Assembly (NCBI GenBank): GCA_910585995.1
Contig: CAJUGG010000023.1
Span: 1-33,607 of the forward strand
From: an uncultured Lachnospiraceae bacterium
Lineage (GTDB): Bacteria; Bacillota; Clostridia; Lachnospirales; Lachnospiraceae
Direction: 5' to 3'
Length of the DNA stretch: 33,607 nucleotides
Shown piece by piece: positions 6,404 through 15,236 of the stretch (positions within the stretch are counted from its first letter, which is position 1; each line of letters starts with the position of its first letter). The position numbers were made by a program, and so were the translations under genes. The notes under the pieces were generated by a model that was not told the DNA's origin, did not search any database, and saw only the letters and a program-made list of their open reading frames with translations.

Positions 6404-7003
6404 ATGAGAAGAAAACCTGTATTACTGATTGTATTGTTACTTTTGACACTCTCTCTTACTGCCTGTGCCAAAAAAGCAGACATGCCTATGGAAGTCACCG
6501 TGGACGGTTATACCATTGTGCTGGGCAAGACGACGATGAAAGACATGACAGATCTTGGATATGAAGTACATACTGACGGTATGCCGGACGTGGCACGTGA
6601 AGGAGACAAATATATTCCGTTCTACTACAGCCTGGACCGGGGAGCCGGCGATCAGATTCACGTTACGGTGATGGCACCCTGGAGCGGCAACTCTGACATC
6701 AGTGCAGAACAGAGTTTTGCAGTGACAGAAGGCGTGATCCGTTCCGTCCGTTTCACTCTGGATGCTGTGGAAAAAGTCGAAGTCACCTACAATGGAATGA
6801 ATGTCAACGATCTGAGTTTTGATTATGCCAAGGAGGAATGGGGCGCCAAATTAGATGACAAGTCCTCCACAAAGATCAAATATCAGGTGGACGCCAAAGA
6901 TGGTTTTGTCATCTTGGATGCCGTCAGCACATTAGAAGAAGAATACGGCGGTCTGAATATTCAGCTTACTACAAGTGCATTTGAAAAGATGCAGGAACAA
7001 TAA
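6404..7003 (+). CDS. small hypothetical lipoprotein
   Basis: A protein of about 199 aa with a basic N-terminus, a hydrophobic stretch and a lipobox LTAC; Cys at about residue 21 would be lipidated and the protein anchored outside the membrane. The remainder is a soluble, beta-rich domain of about 180 residues that I do not recognise. AGGAG at 6390-6394 is 9 bases from the ATG at 6404 but only 3 bases from the in-frame ATG at 6398, so 6404 is preferred. The gene follows the tandem structured repeats and may be controlled through them. It stands alone and is convergent with the TPR gene. Confidence 0.8.
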   Translation: MRRKPVLLIVLLLLTLSLTACAKKADMPMEVTVDGYTIVLGKTTMKDMTDLGYEVHTDGMPDVAREGDKYIPFYYSLDRGAGDQIHVTVMAPWSGNSDISAEQSFAVTEGVIRSVRFTLDAVEKVEVTYNGMNVNDLSFDYAKEEWGAKLDDKSSTKIKYQVDAKDGFVILDAVSTLEEEYGGLNIQLTTSAFEKMQEQ

Positions 7004-7011
7004 TAAAAGAA

Positions 7012-7035
7012 GGGGACGCTATATACGGCGTCCCC
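7012..7035. terminator. terminator between convergent genes
   Basis: Perfect 8-bp stem GGGGACGC / GCGTCCCC. The T-rich tail (CTTCTTTTATT) is on the minus-strand side, so it best serves the TPR gene, but the lipoprotein gene also ends here. Confidence 0.65.
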
Positions 7036-7043
7036 AGTCTCCC

Positions 7044-10000
7044 CTACTCTTTCGTCTGTTCTTTGATTACCCGAAGCATCATATGCGCCATGCGTGTTCC
7101 TTTGATCCAACAGAAACGATTGGAATTTTGAAAAGCTTCAACCGCTTCTGCTTCTTTTTGGTCATATAACGCCATCAGACCTTTGGCTTCCCACAATTCG
7201 GTACAGTCTTCCTCATTGCACCAATAGCACATATCTCTGGAACACATCATCTCGATATACCCTCTCGCTCTCTCATGCTGTCCTGTAAAATAGGTATAGC
7301 AAAACAGATGATAATGATTTTGTCTGGCATCTGGCGCCGGCATCGACATCAGTTCTTCGATGGATTTGCCAAGAGCCTCACATCCTTTGTAGTCCTCTTC
7401 CAGCTTTTGCTTGTAGAGATCTCCATATTCTCTGGCCTTTTCCAGATCTCCCAGCCAATAGTAGGTCATCATCAGATCATTATAGAGGGAACGAAAATGT
7501 TTATATTCGCTGCTTTTCTTCACTAACCGATATGCCTTATCAAGAAATCCAAGCGCTTCTCTCCATTTTCCTTGATAAAAACAGATCTCTCCCACATTAT
7601 GACATACGATGGCGCGATCTTCTACAGAGGAATCGCTATCTTGCCATGCCTGTAAGGCAAGTTGTTTGGCCTTTTCAAAGCTTTCATAGAACGTTTGATC
7701 CAGAGAATCTCGGTAGATCAGCCAGATATCCAAGACATCTTCGATGCGATCCGCAACTTTTTTCCAGGTATCTTCCTCTTTTTCTGCAAGCGATATCGTT
7801 CCATACTGCTCTGTCAGCCATCGAAATGCCTGCTCATAGTCCCCTGACACCGCAGCACATTGCACCAGTGTTTCAAGACAAGTATTTTTTGCCTCTTCGT
7901 TCTCTACCTTTTTTAGTTCCGATTCATAATAACTGGCCGCTTGCTTTAGATCATATTTCAGCAGATAGCAGTGAAAGATCCTGCCATAACAAAAATCATC
8001 ATCTTGTCCATAGCGTTCTTCGCAGTGAATACTTTGGTCAAAACACTCGATGGCTTCCTCGTATCGGCCAAGGTTTTTCAAAGCACGACCTTTTAACAGC
8101 CACATACCGCTGTCCTTTTTCTTCTCCATGCCTTTTTCAATGTCTTCTAATGCCTTTTGCGGATCGTTCAGACACAGCCAGACATAGGAGCGCCAGCGGT
8201 AGAGATTATAGCCGGCACCAAATTTTTCCTCCTGCATATTCAGATAATAGAGCGCTTTTTCTCCATACTCCTTTACCATGGTACGGCGCAGTTTTTTCCG
8301 GTAGATCCAGCCAATCCGCCAATAGGCATCATTAAATTCAGGGTCTTTTTCCAGGAGTTTTTCATAATACTCAATGGCTTCGTCTTCCTGCCCCAGATCT
8401 TCATGACACTGGGCGATGTAAAAATACAGCCATTTAAAATCCATATGGCGCTCTTCGCAGATCTTTAACTGCTCATAGGCTTCTTCGGGTTTTTTCTCAT
8501 AGCCTTGCAGAAAACGTCCAAGAAAATAGCGGGCATCATTGGTATCCTTGTATTTCAGAGATTTTTTTAGATAGCTTATGATCTTTGCTCTTCCTTTGGC
8601 ATGCATCTGATCGGCGGTCTCGTACAGATAGGCCCGCTCCAGATAAAGTTCACTTAACAATTCCGGATCAGCGTTCTCTTCTTTTAACTGCTTGGTAATC
8701 TTAGAAGCATATTTTTTCGCTTCCTGAAAGCCTTTTTTATCTTTTTCTTCTACTTTTCGACAGATGATACAGGCTTTTTTGGCAAGCAGTGTATGATCCA
8801 TTGCATCGGCCGCTTCTGCCTGCTCGATGATGCCAAGTGCATCCGAATACTGCCGGTAAGCCATAAAAACTTTGACAGCCCGCAGATAGATCACAGGATT
8901 GCCGTCATAGATCTTCTTGGCGCGGTAAAAGGTGTCCACTACTTCCTGCGCCATATGCAGATTTTCATAGGCTTCTTGCAGAAAATAGCAGGCCTGAAAG
9001 TTATTCGGATCATAGGACAACGCCTGATCACAGACATCCACGATACCTTTATAATCCTTTAAATCCCGTAAAAGCAGCGTCTTTGCAATCAGAATATTTC
9101 TGTTTTCCGGGTCAACATTCAATGCATGTTCAAAAGCAGCTCTGGCTTGATCTGCAAGATCCTGAAGAACCCGTTCTTCTGTATTTCCTTCTTCTCTCCT
9201 GTGACGGTAAGCCTCGCCCAAAGCACAACCTTCCACATAGTAACTCTGAGCAGTCTTATAGGTCAGATATGACTGATCTTCCTCCGAATCAGCAAATTCT
9301 TCTGTCAGACATTTTCTCCAGCGCTCAGTCTCATTTTGCACTCGCTCCCATTGTCCGGCATACATATAGAAGTTAGACAACTGTTCCCGACAATTATACG
9401 TATCTTTTTGGTGTTCCGGGTGTCTTTCATAGAAAGCAAGGCCTTCTTTCCATTGCCCCAGGTGCAGAAAACAAAATCCTAAGAGGATGACTTCATCTTC
9501 TTCCAGATCATCTTCTCTTGATAAATATTCATCGACAATCTTCTGATAGACTGTTTGCAAAAATTCTTTCAGTGCCTCACTGTTACCAATACGATACGCT
9601 TCATCCGCATATCGTTTTGCCTCTACCCAATCTCCTTTGTTGCCTTCGATCTTGGCCATGCCAAAAAAGGAGCGAAACTGTCCCTGTTTGGTCTTGTTCT
9701 CCCAGGTCAGATAATCCTGATAGATCCGATATGCCTCTTTATCTTTTCCATCCTCCTCCAAAAGTTCGGCACCGACCAGACGGATATGTTCATCTTTTGG
9801 ATTTTCCATAAACAGCCGCTCAAACAGCACATTGGAGCGTTCCACTTCCCCGCTGTCCCTAAGATAAAGCACATTTTGAAGTTCACACCATGGATGATAG
9901 ATCTTCTGCTCATGCAAGAGATCCAGCAGACGCTTTTTCTCAGGTAATGACTCTTCTGAGCGTTCAAAATTTTGATTCATAAAGCTGGTATAATCCCGGA

Positions 10001-10577
10001 TAAAGCGATCATAGTCCGCATCCGGAGCGCCCACAAAAGTATCATAAGGAAATTCCGGATAGATCTGATTTTCCGAAAGCTTATCCAGCAGATAGTCCAC
10101 AAACGCCGGAGGCACATGTTCCCGAAATTCTTTTTGATTTTCCTGGATAAAAAATTCTTTGTCCAGCCGTCTCCAGATCTTGTCCGGCAGGCGAAAATGC
10201 TCTGCCAGGTACGAGAACAACCCCCATTTGGCAGTTTCTGCATCCTCAAAAGACTCCAGCACAGGGTCAGACAACAGACTCTCCCATTCTGACAGATCGA
10301 TTCTCCTGGGCAAAATGGTATAGATATTTGTTAACTTCTGCATAAAAGCCCCCACTGCTTGATTTTGCAGCCATTCCACGTCGGCAATGCCCTCTTCTTC
10401 CTGAGGCGTTCGTGCATAAATGATCGCTTCTTCATAGGCTTCTCGAAGCCTTTTAAATCCTTCGGGATCATCTTCTGGATTTACCCCTTTTAACAGGGAA
10501 TGATAAGCACTGCGAATCGCTCCCTCTTCCTTGGTTTGCGAAATATTTAACAAGCAAAATGCTTCTGTAATACTCAT
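7044..10577 (-). CDS. giant TPR-repeat protein with degenerate J domain
   Basis: A soluble protein of about 1177 aa. The first ~65 residues resemble a DnaJ J domain (AYHSLLKG…PEGFKRLREAYEEA), but the HPD tripeptide needed to stimulate DnaK is replaced by NPEDD, so classical cochaperone activity is doubtful. From about residue 230 onward there are many tetratricopeptide repeats with the typical spacing of W/L/G/Y/A/F/A/P residues (for example YEKLLEKDPEFNDAYWRIGWIYRK is interrupted by such a pattern), making a long helical protein-binding scaffold. A Cys cluster (CSRDMCYWC…C) near the C-terminus could bind metal. The start at 10577 was chosen because it begins 4 bp after the symporter stop, with GGGGA 8 bases upstream; the longer frame to 10622 would overlap the symporter. 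It is probably co-transcribed with the symporter. Client proteins are unknown. Confidence 0.8.
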   Translation of the reverse strand: MSITEAFCLLNISQTKEEGAIRSAYHSLLKGVNPEDDPEGFKRLREAYEEAIIYARTPQEEEGIADVEWLQNQAVGAFMQKLTNIYTILPRRIDLSEWESLLSDPVLESFEDAETAKWGLFSYLAEHFRLPDKIWRRLDKEFFIQENQKEFREHVPPAFVDYLLDKLSENQIYPEFPYDTFVGAPDADYDRFIRDYTSFMNQNFERSEESLPEKKRLLDLLHEQKIYHPWCELQNVLYLRDSGEVERSNVLFERLFMENPKDEHIRLVGAELLEEDGKDKEAYRIYQDYLTWENKTKQGQFRSFFGMAKIEGNKGDWVEAKRYADEAYRIGNSEALKEFLQTVYQKIVDEYLSREDDLEEDEVILLGFCFLHLGQWKEGLAFYERHPEHQKDTYNCREQLSNFYMYAGQWERVQNETERWRKCLTEEFADSEEDQSYLTYKTAQSYYVEGCALGEAYRHRREEGNTEERVLQDLADQARAAFEHALNVDPENRNILIAKTLLLRDLKDYKGIVDVCDQALSYDPNNFQACYFLQEAYENLHMAQEVVDTFYRAKKIYDGNPVIYLRAVKVFMAYRQYSDALGIIEQAEAADAMDHTLLAKKACIICRKVEEKDKKGFQEAKKYASKITKQLKEENADPELLSELYLERAYLYETADQMHAKGRAKIISYLKKSLKYKDTNDARYFLGRFLQGYEKKPEEAYEQLKICEERHMDFKWLYFYIAQCHEDLGQEDEAIEYYEKLLEKDPEFNDAYWRIGWIYRKKLRRTMVKEYGEKALYYLNMQEEKFGAGYNLYRWRSYVWLCLNDPQKALEDIEKGMEKKKDSGMWLLKGRALKNLGRYEEAIECFDQSIHCEERYGQDDDFCYGRIFHCYLLKYDLKQAASYYESELKKVENEEAKNTCLETLVQCAAVSGDYEQAFRWLTEQYGTISLAEKEEDTWKKVADRIEDVLDIWLIYRDSLDQTFYESFEKAKQLALQAWQDSDSSVEDRAIVCHNVGEICFYQGKWREALGFLDKAYRLVKKSSEYKHFRSLYNDLMMTYYWLGDLEKAREYGDLYKQKLEEDYKGCEALGKSIEELMSMPAPDARQNHYHLFCYTYFTGQHERARGYIEMMCSRDMCYWCNEEDCTELWEAKGLMALYDQKEAEAVEAFQNSNRFCWIKGTRMAHMMLRVIKEQTKE

Positions 10578-10581
10578 AAAA

Positions 10582-12045
10582 CTATCCCCGCTTTCTCTCT
10601 GCCAACGCACAATAAAAGACAAATCCTAAAAATACTACCGCCGCTGTCATCCACAAGATCAAGGTCATCATGCTCTCCTGACAGAATTTATCATAATAGC
10701 CTTTGAGATAGATTATCGTGATAATCAATGGAATCCCATAAGCCACATAGGTTTTAAGGCCTTTGGGCAAAGCGATGCCGGCCCCGGTATTGGTCTCTTC
10801 AATAAAGCGGTCCCATCCCCAGCCATTTTTCCTGGTACAAAACAGGACATAGCCAAGACTTCCCAGCGGGAGCAGGTTGTTGGATACGATAAAGTCCTCC
10901 AGATCCATAATCGTGCTTCCCTCACCCAGAGGCTGAATCGCAGACCATACATTATACCCAAGGACTGCCGGCATACTCAGCAAAATAATCAGCACCGCAC
11001 TCACCAGCACACTTTTTTTCCGTGTCCAGCCGAACAGATCCATGTCAAAAGCAATGATATTTTCAAAGACAGCGATAATGGTGGACAGCGCTGCAAACGT
11101 CAAAAACAAGAAAAACAGGGAACTCCAGATAAATCCGCCTTTCATCTGTGCAAAAATATTGGGCAGGGTAATAAACACCAGACTAGGCCCTGCTCCTGGC
11201 TCGATGCCATAGGCAAAACAAGCGGGAATAATAATAAACCCGGCAGTCAGCGCTACAAAGGTATCCAAAGCCGTGATGCTGATCGCTTCCCCGGTAAGAC
11301 TATGAGAATATCCCAGATAGCTTCCAAAGATCAGCATCGCTCCAATACCAATCGATAAAGTAAAAAACGCCTGACTTAAAGCAGCAAAAACTACATTTCC
11401 TATGCCGTTTTCTACCATTTTCTGAAAATCCGGGACTAAGTAAAATTTGATCCCGGCAGTAGCTCCGTCCAAAAAGGCCGAGCGCAGCGCCAGCACGACC
11501 ATAATCAAAAGAAGGGCTGCCATCATCACTTTGGTGATCCGCTCCACGCCGGATTTGAGTCCAAACATACAGACTGCAAAGCCAATGATGCAGATCAGCA
11601 CCGTCCAAAACGTCATGGTGGGAAGGTCCGCAAGCATACCAGTAAATGCTTCCCCGATCATCTCAGGAGAGGCACCCATAAAATCACCTTTGATACTGCG
11701 ATAACAATAATACAAAAGCCAGCTTCCCACCATAGTATAGAACATCATCAAAAGATAACAGCCAAAGATGCCGATATATTTTAATTTATGCCAAGAAGTC
11801 CCTTGAGGCTCCAGCTCTTCAAAAGCAACAGCCACGCTTTTTTTACTGCCGCGCCCGATTGCAAACTCACAGACCATCACAGGGATTCCTACGATCAGTA
11901 AAAAAAGCAGATAGATCAAGATAAAAGCTGCCCCGCCATATGCTCCGCATATATAAGGAAATTTCCATACATTACCCAGTCCTATAGCACAGCCAGCAGA
12001 TACCAGAATAAAACCAAGGCGGGAACCAAAAGTTTCTCGTTTCAT
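10582..12045 (-). CDS. sodium-dependent transporter, NSS/SNF family
   Basis: A 487-aa polytopic membrane protein with about 11-12 hydrophobic segments. The N-terminus has the family signature around the first helix (SAGCAIGLGNVWKFPYICG), including unwound-helix residues that bind sodium and substrate in LeuT/MhsT. Members import amino acids or related amines with sodium. Length is somewhat short of LeuT-type 12-helix proteins, as usual for the bacterial tryptophan-transporter-like branch. GGAGGATG precedes the ATG at 12045. Four bp separate it from the TPR gene, suggesting one transcript. The exact substrate cannot be read from sequence. Confidence 0.9.
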   Translation of the reverse strand: MKRETFGSRLGFILVSAGCAIGLGNVWKFPYICGAYGGAAFILIYLLFLLIVGIPVMVCEFAIGRGSKKSVAVAFEELEPQGTSWHKLKYIGIFGCYLLMMFYTMVGSWLLYYCYRSIKGDFMGASPEMIGEAFTGMLADLPTMTFWTVLICIIGFAVCMFGLKSGVERITKVMMAALLLIMVVLALRSAFLDGATAGIKFYLVPDFQKMVENGIGNVVFAALSQAFFTLSIGIGAMLIFGSYLGYSHSLTGEAISITALDTFVALTAGFIIIPACFAYGIEPGAGPSLVFITLPNIFAQMKGGFIWSSLFFLFLTFAALSTIIAVFENIIAFDMDLFGWTRKKSVLVSAVLIILLSMPAVLGYNVWSAIQPLGEGSTIMDLEDFIVSNNLLPLGSLGYVLFCTRKNGWGWDRFIEETNTGAGIALPKGLKTYVAYGIPLIITIIYLKGYYDKFCQESMMTLILWMTAAVVFLGFVFYCALAERKRG

Positions 12046-12086
12046 GTTTATTCATCCTCCGAATAATACTTATACGATGCAAGCAT

Positions 12087-12098
12087 GTCATATATGAC
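12087..12098. promoter_or_regulatory. small palindrome upstream of the symporter
   Basis: GTCATATATGAC is a perfect 12-bp palindrome, about 40 bp before the symporter start. It could be an operator for the symporter-TPR transcript; no regulator gene is adjacent and no convincing promoter pair was found. Confidence 0.3.
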
Positions 12099-12126
12099 CT
12101 TTTGATCCTGACATCATATTTTTTTA

Positions 12127-14463
12127 TTATAATTCGTTACAGCGAGGATTGCAAGTTATAAAACGGATTCTTCCAAGCGGACCTAAAAGAGAAGCTATCG
12201 TAGATATAAATAAAACAAAAAGTACAAGAACCAATGCCCCGATTGGAAGATACCATGGATCTCCCCAGCGTGAAGTGATCAAAGAGCGATACATCATCCA
12301 ATGAGACCAAAGCCCTAGAGGAACGCCAAACAGACTGCCAAAAAAGAAATAAGTAAAAGCTTCAAAAGCGATCATCTTCAGAATCTGTCGTCCGCTCATA
12401 CCTATGGCATATAGACTCTGATACTGCCCAATCCTGGCAGAGACGCTCATGGACATACTATTAATCATATGAAATGCTGAGATCATCAGAATCACAGCCA
12501 AAAACCCATAGAGAAACAGCACAAAGGCATAATAAGCGCCCATCACTTCCATATTGCTGAAACGTTTATCAGAAAATTGTATCCCATCTCCGCAAAGTGC
12601 GCGGATCTGTGCAGCGTCGGTGTCTGTGCTTCCTCGTTTTAACTGAACATCTAAAATAGTATATCCGCTCTCTCCTGTGATCTCTTGAAAAAGTGCTTCC
12701 GAGCAAAAGAGAATCTGCTCATTTGCTTCTGCATCAAAGGGCTGACGCGTCAGTATCCCGGACACCACAAGATCACAAGTAGTCTCTTTTGTCTGCAAGG
12801 TAAAGATATCTCCTGTCTCTAAGCTGTCATCTCCCTGATACGCTGCAAGGACGCCTCTGCCCTCTGCTGCTTGCGCAATCGAACCATCCGACAGATCCTT
12901 TTTTGCCCAGTCAAATTGATGTTGTTCATAAGAGATCAGCATTACCGTTCCTTCCCATCCCTCCCTCTTTGCCAAGATCTCGTAGGCAAAGCTTCTGCCA
13001 TAGACCTTCTTCACTGCAGGATGTGCAGACAGAGTTCCGGCAAGTTCCAGAGGAATAGAACAAGCGTTCTCCTCACTGATCACAGACAGATCCGGAGAAG
13101 ACGGGCGAAGCGGAGTCAGTGCATGCCCCATAAAATCCCACAGTGTTCCAAATGATAAAAACAGCAGAATACTAAAAGCAAACGAACCAGACATCAAAAA
13201 GAAATTTTTTCTGCTGCCTTTGGCATGGTGGATGCCAAGGGAAGATGCCACCGAAAAAAATCGAGTATTTGCTGCTTTTTTCACCGCATATATCGTGCCT
13301 GCATTGCCGGAAACCGCTGCCAAAGGAGATACCTTTGAAGCTTTTTTTGCCGGTGTACGTGCAGCCAGCCATACACTGCTAAGGCCAATCACAACTCCTG
13401 CCAGGATCCCGATCAAGCTGACGCCAAAGACCGGAAGCCCTGCAAACAGATGAGGACTCAAAAGACGAAGCATTCCGCACATACACCAGATGACCACCGT
13501 CCCTGTCAAAAGAGCTGCCGGTATCGCCGTCTTACACCATCCAATGGCTTCCTTTCGGACAAACTGCCCAATCTGGCATGGCGTAGCCCCTAAGCACCGC
13601 ATCAGGCCAAAAAATTCTGTCCGCTGTGCCACGCTGCTGTTTAAGCTTCCTGTAATCATAAGGATGCTGGTGATAGCCACCAAAAGCGCCAATATCCCCA
13701 CGATCAGATAGATCCGCACAAGATAAGAATCCCCGCTTTGAAACATCAGCCCCAGCAGATAGGCATTTTGCCCCACCTGCTCTTTCGACAAGCCAAATTG
13801 CTCACAAATATCCGCAATGGTCTTCTGGATATTACAATAGGGGACAAATTGTACATAGTATACGCTGTCTTCACTTTCTTCTGAAAAACAGGTAGAAAAA
13901 GTCTCCATATTGACACAGACCCCCAATGCATCTGTCCTGGTCAGCATAGAAGTGGTATGAATAAATCCGCTGATCACAAACGTATAAGTTTCCTCTGTCG
14001 GACCTGTGACGGTCAAGCGGTCTCCCACAGAGACTCCTAAACGCTCCTGTATGCTGTCTGTGCATAGTATCTCATCTTTTTCGGGAAAATCGCCTTCTAT
14101 TACCTGTGCAGCCGGCAGCATGGTTTCCAGAGGCTGTTCTAGTCCGCAGATCACAGTCTGCATCCCTTTGATCTGCCAGCCCTCATTTACCTCATAGTTG
14201 ATGACATCATACCAGGCACCAAGTGCGACCTCTGGCCTGGCATCTAGAAGCGCTGCTTCTTCTTTCGATAACCCTTGAAAGACCGCATGCCAGGAGCCGT
14301 CTTTTTGAATGGCCTGTATCTTCTGACTTCGGATCTCCATATCTGCCATACCAAAAAGACTCATAATTAAAAATACCGACAAGAAGATGCAGACTCTAGT
14401 CATTCGGCTCTTCCTTTTATTGACTCTTCCCTGAATAGCAATCAGATCCAGATAACTTTTCAT
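12127..14463 (-). CDS. ABC transporter permease, duplicated FtsX domains
   Basis: A 778-aa membrane protein. There is one helix near residues 20-42, a large extracytoplasmic MacB-like domain, three helices at about 250-380, another helix at about 425-445, a second extracytoplasmic domain, and three C-terminal helices at about 645-770. This is two FtsX/MacB-type halves fused, so about eight helices. Its start overlaps the ATPase stop by 4 bp (ATGA), which couples translation. Members of this type export lipids, peptides or antibiotics or act as mechanotransmitters. Together with the upstream two-component genes it resembles peptide-sensing or antimicrobial-resistance modules, though it is not the classical 10-helix BceB layout. 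Confidence 0.85.
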   Translation of the reverse strand: MKSYLDLIAIQGRVNKRKSRMTRVCIFLSVFLIMSLFGMADMEIRSQKIQAIQKDGSWHAVFQGLSKEEAALLDARPEVALGAWYDVINYEVNEGWQIKGMQTVICGLEQPLETMLPAAQVIEGDFPEKDEILCTDSIQERLGVSVGDRLTVTGPTEETYTFVISGFIHTTSMLTRTDALGVCVNMETFSTCFSEESEDSVYYVQFVPYCNIQKTIADICEQFGLSKEQVGQNAYLLGLMFQSGDSYLVRIYLIVGILALLVAITSILMITGSLNSSVAQRTEFFGLMRCLGATPCQIGQFVRKEAIGWCKTAIPAALLTGTVVIWCMCGMLRLLSPHLFAGLPVFGVSLIGILAGVVIGLSSVWLAARTPAKKASKVSPLAAVSGNAGTIYAVKKAANTRFFSVASSLGIHHAKGSRKNFFLMSGSFAFSILLFLSFGTLWDFMGHALTPLRPSSPDLSVISEENACSIPLELAGTLSAHPAVKKVYGRSFAYEILAKREGWEGTVMLISYEQHQFDWAKKDLSDGSIAQAAEGRGVLAAYQGDDSLETGDIFTLQTKETTCDLVVSGILTRQPFDAEANEQILFCSEALFQEITGESGYTILDVQLKRGSTDTDAAQIRALCGDGIQFSDKRFSNMEVMGAYYAFVLFLYGFLAVILMISAFHMINSMSMSVSARIGQYQSLYAIGMSGRQILKMIAFEAFTYFFFGSLFGVPLGLWSHWMMYRSLITSRWGDPWYLPIGALVLVLFVLFISTIASLLGPLGRIRFITCNPRCNEL

Positions 14464-15143
14464 CCCTGCATCCTCCCCAGATCTGTCAGTCTTCCGTCCC
14501 GCACCCGAAATACACGGTCTGCCGAAGTAGTTAGCTGCATATTGTGAGTAATCATCAGTACCGTCTGCTGATAGTAACGGGAAGCCTTTAAGAGCAGATC
14601 CATCACATCCTGGCTGTTCTTAGAGTCCAGATTTCCTGTCGGTTCATCCGCCAACAACAGCATAGGTCTGGTGATCAGTGCCCGTCCGATGGCCACCCGC
14701 TGTTTTTGTCCGCCAGATAACTGACTGGGCAGATGATATCTCCGGTCTGCAAGTCCTAACAGCTCCAGCAGTTCTTCTAACCTCTCCTTTTTAGGTTTTT
14801 GCCGGTCCAAAAGCAGCGGAAAGATGATATTTTGCTCCACATTCAACTCTTCTATCAGATGAAAAGACTGAAAAATAAATCCCACTTTTCGCCTGCGAAA
14901 CAGCGTCCTTTGCTCTTCCTTCATCCCAAAAAGATCTGTGCCATCGAGACAGATACTGCCGGAGGTGGGGATATCCAATGCTCCTATACAATTAAAAAGA
15001 GTACTCTTTCCAGAGCCAGATTCCCCGATCACGGCTGCAAATTCTGCTTTTTTCATAGAAAAAGACACATCCTGCAACGCTCTGACCATGGTTTCTTTCG
15101 AGCCATATACTTTGCAAAGTTTTTGTACTTGTAAGATCTCCAT
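14460..15143 (-). CDS. ABC transporter ATP-binding protein (LolD/MacB type)
   Basis: A 227-aa ATPase that would power the adjacent FtsX-type permease. Visible motifs are Walker A GESGSGKST (about 39-47), Q-loop FIFQSFHLIEELN, signature LSGGQKQR, Walker B LLLADEPTGNLDS and the His switch MITHN. Length is normal for the MacB/LolD/BceA group. GGAAGG lies 10 bases before ATG. The promoter region in the preceding 79 bp carries two direct-repeat operator-like sites, so the ABC genes can be induced separately from the regulators. Confidence 0.93.
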   Translation of the reverse strand: MEILQVQKLCKVYGSKETMVRALQDVSFSMKKAEFAAVIGESGSGKSTLFNCIGALDIPTSGSICLDGTDLFGMKEEQRTLFRRRKVGFIFQSFHLIEELNVEQNIIFPLLLDRQKPKKERLEELLELLGLADRRYHLPSQLSGGQKQRVAIGRALITRPMLLLADEPTGNLDSKNSQDVMDLLLKASRYYQQTVLMITHNMQLTTSADRVFRVRDGRLTDLGRMQG

Positions 15144-15200
15144 ACGATGCTTACCTTCCTTTCTGTCAATCTGTTGTACACAAAGATTAACAAAGGCAGC

Positions 15201-15236
15201 TTACATTTTCGTGAAAAGCAGCTTACGTTTTCGTAA
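15201..15236. promoter_or_regulatory. direct-repeat operator, probable response-regulator box
   Basis: Two copies of TTAC(A/G)TTTTCGT(G/A)A (15201-15214 and 15223-15236) are spaced 22 bp start to start, about two helix turns. Each is preceded by GCAGC. The second copy is a perfect palindrome (TTAC-N6-GTAA). They lie 58-94 bp upstream of the ABC ATPase start and overlap the end of the kinase gene. Spacing and shape fit OmpR-family regulator dimers; the adjacent regulator is the natural candidate. Confidence 0.6.

Noticed and set aside
7532..8335. 267-codon forward open frame inside the TPR gene
   Set aside because: No ribosome site or family pattern; it lies wholly inside a well-supported TPR gene on the other strand.
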